Shown: positions 59,647 to 64,000 of the stretch, one piece after another
Layout: each line of letters opens with the position of its first letter
How positions within the stretch are numbered: position 1 is the stretch's first letter
Assembly: GCF_022811685.1 (NCBI RefSeq)
Contig: NZ_CP094532.1
Location: 1,947,501 to 2,011,500, forward strand
Direction: 5' to 3'
DNA from: Chryseobacterium suipulveris
GTDB lineage: Bacteria > Bacteroidota > Bacteroidia > Flavobacteriales > Weeksellaceae
DNA length: 64,000 nt
Made by a program: the position numbers and the translations under genes
Notes under the pieces: model-generated
What the model was told of the DNA's origin: nothing
The model's input: the letters and a program-made list of their open reading frames with translations, nothing else
Databases searched by the model: none

Positions 59647-62600
59647 TTATCTATTTCCGTAAAGTTGAAAGTATTCCCTTCCAATTAAATTGCTAATATT
59701 TTGTCTGGTTGTTGCATCAATATCCAGTTTTTCTTTTACAACAAACTGTTCTGCAACCAATCTTACAAGGTATCTGTCGAACCAGGCTTCATTATCAATA
59801 ATATTTTCCTGTCCATCCAGTTTTTCTTCAATTTCCTGTCGCACTTGCATCAACGCTCGGTGCAATTGCATTTCTTTGATGCTGAGATTCCCTTTTTCCG
59901 TAAGGCGTTTATGAATACGCACATACTTGTCATCATTTTGGTATTTTGCCTTTAGCAGGCTATTTTTACGATTAAGTTCTTTTGCTTCGTCATAAATCTT
60001 ACGAAGCAACTGCATATTTTCTACCATGTCTTCCTGATTGGTTTCAGAAAGGTTTTTCTTTTTGAAAATTCTTTCGAGCTCTTCCTTCAGATTAATGAAG
60101 TGTGGATCTGCTGTGTCTATATTCTGCACCAAAGCTTCGCGTGTTTTCCTTAGTTGGTCTTTATATTCATCAGCAAGTTTAAGTTCCTCTTCTCCAACTT
60201 TTATGAATTGAAATACAATGTCTTCTAAAGCCGTGTTCAGCAAGTTTTGAGTTTCATTGCCGCTGTCAAGATTTTCGATCAGGTTCATGTTGTCCAAACG
60301 ATTCTGAGCTTCAATCAATAAACTGTTCAGAATTTGGAAATCAACAAGTTCGCCGAAACCCTCAAATCCATTAATTGCGATTAGATTTTTAAGTTCTTTT
60401 GCAGTTCGAAGAGCTTTTACTAACGCCAAAAGTTCCTTCTTATCGGTAATTTGCTCTATCTGTTGTGAGAAAATTTCGCGATTTTCCGTTTCATAGTGAA
60501 AAAGCGTTTCTTTAATTTCATTGATTTCTGCCCGTATTTCATCTTCCGATTTGAAGAGAAACGAATACATTTCCATTTCATCTCCCAACTGTTCCTGTAA
60601 TTCTTGGAAATACAGATGGTTTGTACGGTCAAAAGCTTTTGAAATATCCGCAAAATCTACCACATAACCATATTGATAGTTTTTGTAAGGCCTGTTTACT
60701 CGTGTTAAAGTTTGCAACAAATTATGATCCTGAATTACTCTTGCCAAATACAACTTTTTTAAGCGCTTTGCATCAAAACCTGTGAGCAACATATTGTAAA
60801 CAAAAAGCAAATCGATCTTTCCGCTTTTATATGCTTCAATAAGGTCTTTTCTTATTTGTTTATCATTTTCATCATGTAGAATTAGCGCAGCTGTAAGTTT
60901 TTCTTTTTTTCGTTTTCCATAAGGTTCTCTCTCATCTGCAACCATTGGCAGCTTATCTGCTTCAATTTCCTGTACTCCGTATTTTTCCTCAAAAAGTTGA
61001 AACAACATTTTCGCCTGTTTTGAAGAATCACAAACCACCATTCCTCCCAAAGTTTCATCTTGCCAATAATCTCTGAAAGAAGTCAGATCATCCGTAATAT
61101 AATCCAATAAACCTTGGGCGAAGCGACGGTCGGCATAAACATCTGACGCTTTTACATCACCTTTCAAAACTTTAATTTGCTCCATTACGGCTTTCATTTC
61201 CATTTTGAAAGTTCCTTCAATTTCCTCCCGAATTAACCGCAAAGTATATCCATCGGCAATTGACCTGTTGTAATAGTATTTATGAAAATAGTTACCAAAA
61301 AGTAATTTTGAATCATATTCTTTCGCAACTTCCCTCAGCAATGGTGTTCCAGTAAGAGCAATCTTAACAGCTTTCTTATCTGAATTAATAAGGTTTGCGA
61401 GATAGTTTCCTTTTGGATTGTAACTTCGGTGTGCCTCATCTAAAAAGAAAACTCGCTGTATATTAATGTCATAACCGATTGCTTCTGCAACAGTTGCGTC
61501 CTCACTAAATTTCTGAATATTTACAACCGTAATTTCAGACTGACCACTATCATTATGAATAGCGCCAACTACTTTTAAATCTGCAATAAACTCCTGACGT
61601 GAATTTACCTTATTTACCTTTAAACCACGTTTTATAAATTCATTTGAAGCCTGAATCAGCAAATCCAAACGGTCAACAATAAAATAAAATTTGGGAATTA
61701 TATTTTGCTTCTGATAATAGTCTGTAAGATGTTTTACATTATAATAAGCAAGTGCGGTTTTACCCGAACCTTGTGTATGCCAAATGATTCCTTTTGTTTT
61801 CCCTTCATCTAATTTTGAAGCTATTGCCATCGTTGCAAATACCTGCGGATAACGCATAATATGCTTTTGCAGTCCACTTTCTTCACGGACGTAAGCAATA
61901 GAATAACGCAACATAAAAGCAAAACGTTCACGGCTGAACAGAGAAGTTAGAATGCGGTTTGTCGGAGAATGCGGTTCTTTGTTAATCTTAAACTCAGGGC
62001 TATGCTTGATTACCAGTAAGTTATTATCTTTTAGAACATGAGTTTCCTGTTCATCAGAAATATCTTTCAATGGTTGCTTTACAGGATATTCAGGATCTTC
62101 CCTGAAATAATTGAAATGAAGATCTGAGTACGTAGAAGTTGCATAGAAAGCTCCAAAAACAGGTTCTACAATACCATCTTCGTAATTCATGTTGTTGGAA
62201 AACACCATTAACTGTGTGATGTTGGCAAACTTCCTGAAATGCTTTCTCTTAAACCGAGAGTTTATTCGGCTTCGTTCTGCTAAAACTCCTTCTTTATTAT
62301 GGGGTTTCTTGACTTCCACAAAAGCTAAAGGCAAGCCGTTTATCAGAATGGTAATATCTGGGCGAAATTCTTCATCTCCATTTTTGCAAGTCAGTTCAGT
62401 TGTGACATGAAAACTATTATTATTGAAATTCTTGAAATCGATAAGCTTTATTCCCGAAGTTGCAGTTAATCGCTGATAAAATTTTTCGCCGATGTCTTCA
62501 TAATCCAGTTCAAGGCTGATTTCATCAAGCAACCTCTTTAATTCTTCTACAGAAGCATTTGGATTGATTCTCGAAACACTCTCAATAAAAATTTCTTCAA

Positions 62601-62715
62601 AAATATTGGTATCTTCTCTTCTGATCTGTTTGGAAAACGGAATATATTTGTATCCCAACTTTAGCAGATGAAGCAAAGCAGGAATTTTTACGCGTGAATT
62701 TTCGTTGAAAGACAT
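59647..62715 (-). CDS. hsdR: Type I restriction endonuclease subunit HsdR
   Basis: The 1022-aa motor-nuclease has the N-terminal nuclease domain (EFRPDITILINGLPLAFVEVKK, Asp and Glu-x-Lys, about 117-138 in total), Walker A HTQGSGKTALAY (about 308), DEAH-box VFFLDEAHRSYNPKG (about 420), motif III ALTGTPLL (about 447) and the second RecA domain with LLTGFDAKRLKKLY and QTLTRVNRPYKNYQYGYVVDF (about 640-690). The C-terminal helical region contacts HsdM/S. It starts the operon; a 230-bp gap separates it from the Shedu-like gene upstream. Confidence 0.93.
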   Translation of the reverse strand: MSFNENSRVKIPALLHLLKLGYKYIPFSKQIRREDTNIFEEIFIESVSRINPNASVEELKRLLDEISLELDYEDIGEKFYQRLTATSGIKLIDFKNFNNNSFHVTTELTCKNGDEEFRPDITILINGLPLAFVEVKKPHNKEGVLAERSRINSRFKRKHFRKFANITQLMVFSNNMNYEDGIVEPVFGAFYATSTYSDLHFNYFREDPEYPVKQPLKDISDEQETHVLKDNNLLVIKHSPEFKINKEPHSPTNRILTSLFSRERFAFMLRYSIAYVREESGLQKHIMRYPQVFATMAIASKLDEGKTKGIIWHTQGSGKTALAYYNVKHLTDYYQKQNIIPKFYFIVDRLDLLIQASNEFIKRGLKVNKVNSRQEFIADLKVVGAIHNDSGQSEITVVNIQKFSEDATVAEAIGYDINIQRVFFLDEAHRSYNPKGNYLANLINSDKKAVKIALTGTPLLREVAKEYDSKLLFGNYFHKYYYNRSIADGYTLRLIREEIEGTFKMEMKAVMEQIKVLKGDVKASDVYADRRFAQGLLDYITDDLTSFRDYWQDETLGGMVVCDSSKQAKMLFQLFEEKYGVQEIEADKLPMVADEREPYGKRKKEKLTAALILHDENDKQIRKDLIEAYKSGKIDLLFVYNMLLTGFDAKRLKKLYLARVIQDHNLLQTLTRVNRPYKNYQYGYVVDFADISKAFDRTNHLYFQELQEQLGDEMEMYSFLFKSEDEIRAEINEIKETLFHYETENREIFSQQIEQITDKKELLALVKALRTAKELKNLIAINGFEGFGELVDFQILNSLLIEAQNRLDNMNLIENLDSGNETQNLLNTALEDIVFQFIKVGEEELKLADEYKDQLRKTREALVQNIDTADPHFINLKEELERIFKKKNLSETNQEDMVENMQLLRKIYDEAKELNRKNSLLKAKYQNDDKYVRIHKRLTEKGNLSIKEMQLHRALMQVRQEIEEKLDGQENIIDNEAWFDRYLVRLVAEQFVVKEKLDIDATTRQNISNLIGREYFQLYGNR

Positions 62716-62925
62716 CCGTTTTTCTAATGATTAAAACGATAAAGATAAGAAATTCTAAGAATTCTTTTGCAAAGCTCGTTAAGGGAAAATTACTATTGAA
62801 AAGTAGGTATTTCTTCTTGTTTAAATACCTCCCATCATTGTAATAAAAAAACCTAATAAATAACTATAAAAGAGATTGAATATTGTGGTTTTTTACAAAC
62901 ATTTCATAGAAATCGAGGGTTCTGC

Positions 62926-62957
62926 AACGGCTAATGTTACCAGCCGTTTTATTTTTC
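62926..62957 (+). terminator. Terminator-like hairpin facing the Shedu-like gene
   Basis: AACGGCT (62926-62932) and AGCCGTT (62942-62948) form a stem followed on the plus strand by TTATTTTT. No plus-strand gene or clear promoter precedes it. On the minus strand it lies just after the stop of the Shedu-like gene. Confidence 0.45.
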
Positions 62958-64000
62958 AATTTTTATTGTGTCTAATAGGTTTTTCAATCTTTCAAGCAAT
63001 TCGTCATATAAAACAAATTCAATATCCTTAAGACTTTCTCTTAGATTTTTAAATTGATTTCGCTTCTTGTTGGTGTCAAGTTGGTTAGTGTGCCCAATTA
63101 CTATTATGGCTCTTGGATTAATAATATTCACATTCAGCCCCTCTTAAGTTTCTGTTTCTGTTTCGATTTTTATCGCTTTGGCATAACTCAACGCATTTTC
63201 CTTTGATTTTTGTAAGTAATCAGATACTTGCGATATAACCATAGAAACTTCTTTGCTCCAAAACCAGGTTTTGTGACTATTGTCATGTTGTATTAGGGGT
63301 GTACCACTTTTCTTAAGTTCATAAAAGTCAATATAACCATAAATGTCAACTAACACCAAGTCTGGATATTTTGTAATTCCAGTTGCAATATTTTTATAGT
63401 CAATTTTGTGAACATATCTAGTGTCAAATAAAGTAATGTAATCATCAAAGAATTTTTGCCATTCACTTTCGGCAGGATTGTCGTTTAATAGTTTTTCGTA
63501 TTTCTGAATTATCTCTTGCAAGCTCAAGATTTGTGCATTTTTCAACAAACCTGCAGTCATTTTTTTTACTATATGACTTGCCTTAAACTTTCTGGTCGCC
63601 TTTACGTAAAAATTGCCTATTAGTTCAATTTCAGTTGATGTAAGCTTTTCAATCAGCTTGTCATTAAGATTTCTAAGAATTAAATCTTTGTTATTGTTAG
63701 TTTCTGTGAAATCAAAATTTATTGCAGGAAAAATTTCAACGATTAAATTTTTTATTAAAATCTTTTTAGTGTCATTGCAAGCTCGTTGTTCCTGGTTAAT
63801 GCTTGTCAGTAGTTGTTCTAAATCAGCATAATTAATAACTAATGTTTTATTCTTTTTTTCAGACTTTTTATCTTTTGATAAAAGCAGGGCATCTATTTCT
63901 TTATTTTTAAAATTATACTTAAAAAAGTTGTTTAAACTATTTTCTGAAAACCCATAACCAAAAGGACTTATAAAGTTTGGAAAATCGTTAATATTGTCAA
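62949..64000 (-). pseudogene. Shedu-like (SduA, DUF4263) nuclease gene with in-frame stop; 5' end outside window
   Basis: One minus-strand frame stays open from the window edge to 63147, is closed by TAA at 63144-63146, and continues in the same frame to a second TAA at 62949. The joined protein has a helical N-terminal part (from DNINDFPNFISPFGYGFSEN) and then the DUF4263 nuclease. The latter includes SEWQKFFDDYITLFDTRYVH, KYPDLVLVDI, DFYELKKSG (catalytic Asp and Glu-x-Lys), ISQVSDYLQKS, and, beyond the stop, RAIIVIGHTNQL and FVLYDELLERLKNLL. About 350 residues are visible. A GTG (63131) could restart only the last 60. Confidence 0.72.

Noticed and set aside
62716..62957. Second small RNA gene ending at the 62926 hairpin
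   Set aside because: The terminator-like hairpin is clear, but I find no convincing plus-strand promoter upstream.

Overview
The window looks like a chromosome segment of a Bacteroidota species, most likely a flavobacterium of the Chryseobacterium/Kaistella group (Weeksellaceae). Reasons: Bacteroidota-type promoters (-7 box TAnnTTTG) in front of many genes, a type IX secretion sorting tail on a surface protein, short intergenic spacers, and typical core proteins (935-aa SucA, SecG with an Ala/Pro-rich tail, AdxR-like ferredoxin reductase, DUF3108 and DUF4349 proteins).

Bases 1-41500 are mostly housekeeping: rlmH, a UbiB-type kinase, a PcrA/UvrD helicase, a sensor kinase with its response regulator, secG, two glycosyltransferases, recR, pepD, ferredoxin and its reductase, pheS, an ITP/XTP pyrophosphatase, prfC, two paralogous alpha/beta hydrolases around a T9SS cargo protein, a DnaQ-like exonuclease, apaG, sucB-sucA and glgC. 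Small accessory patches are tucked between them and are often decayed. They comprise an intact HigBA-like toxin-antitoxin pair flanked by a perfect 32-bp direct repeat, a second pair whose toxin is frameshifted, two frameshifted lipoprotein genes, a polyphosphate kinase 2 remnant with most of its middle deleted, and a truncated surface-protein gene. Two intergenic repeat families recur: TTTGAGG/TTTGAAG low-complexity tracts, and a paired inverted-repeat element found three times, each time just after the 3' end of a gene.

At 41540-41584 lies the 3' half of a CAU-anticodon tRNA gene, cut in the anticodon stem. A tyrosine integrase follows and then more than 22 kb of AT-richer accessory DNA that runs off the right edge. 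This is an integrated element carrying a defence island. In order it holds an excisionase-like HTH protein, a metallophosphoesterase, an AbiE type IV toxin-antitoxin pair with an operator-like palindrome, an unknown gene, McrBC, a Septu-like ATPase/HNH pair with a frameshifted third small gene, a type I restriction-modification locus, and a Shedu-like nuclease gene split by an in-frame stop.

The main discovery candidate is the type I locus. hsdR, hsdM, a DUF3800 gene and a RelE/barnase-like small protein form one tightly coupled run. It is followed by two promoter-proximal hsdS halves, two inverted silent hsdS 3' cassettes and a tyrosine recombinase gene between them. Four identical 14-bp sites (TAAATGATAATTTA), alternating in orientation, lie exactly at the codons Asn-Asp-Asn-Leu where the halves would join in frame. 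Pairwise inversions would give four full-length HsdS proteins (370, 394, 406 and 430 aa). In the orientation shown none is assembled. A compact plus-strand transcription unit (promoter, about 65 nt, terminator) sits between the small nuclease-like gene and hsdS.
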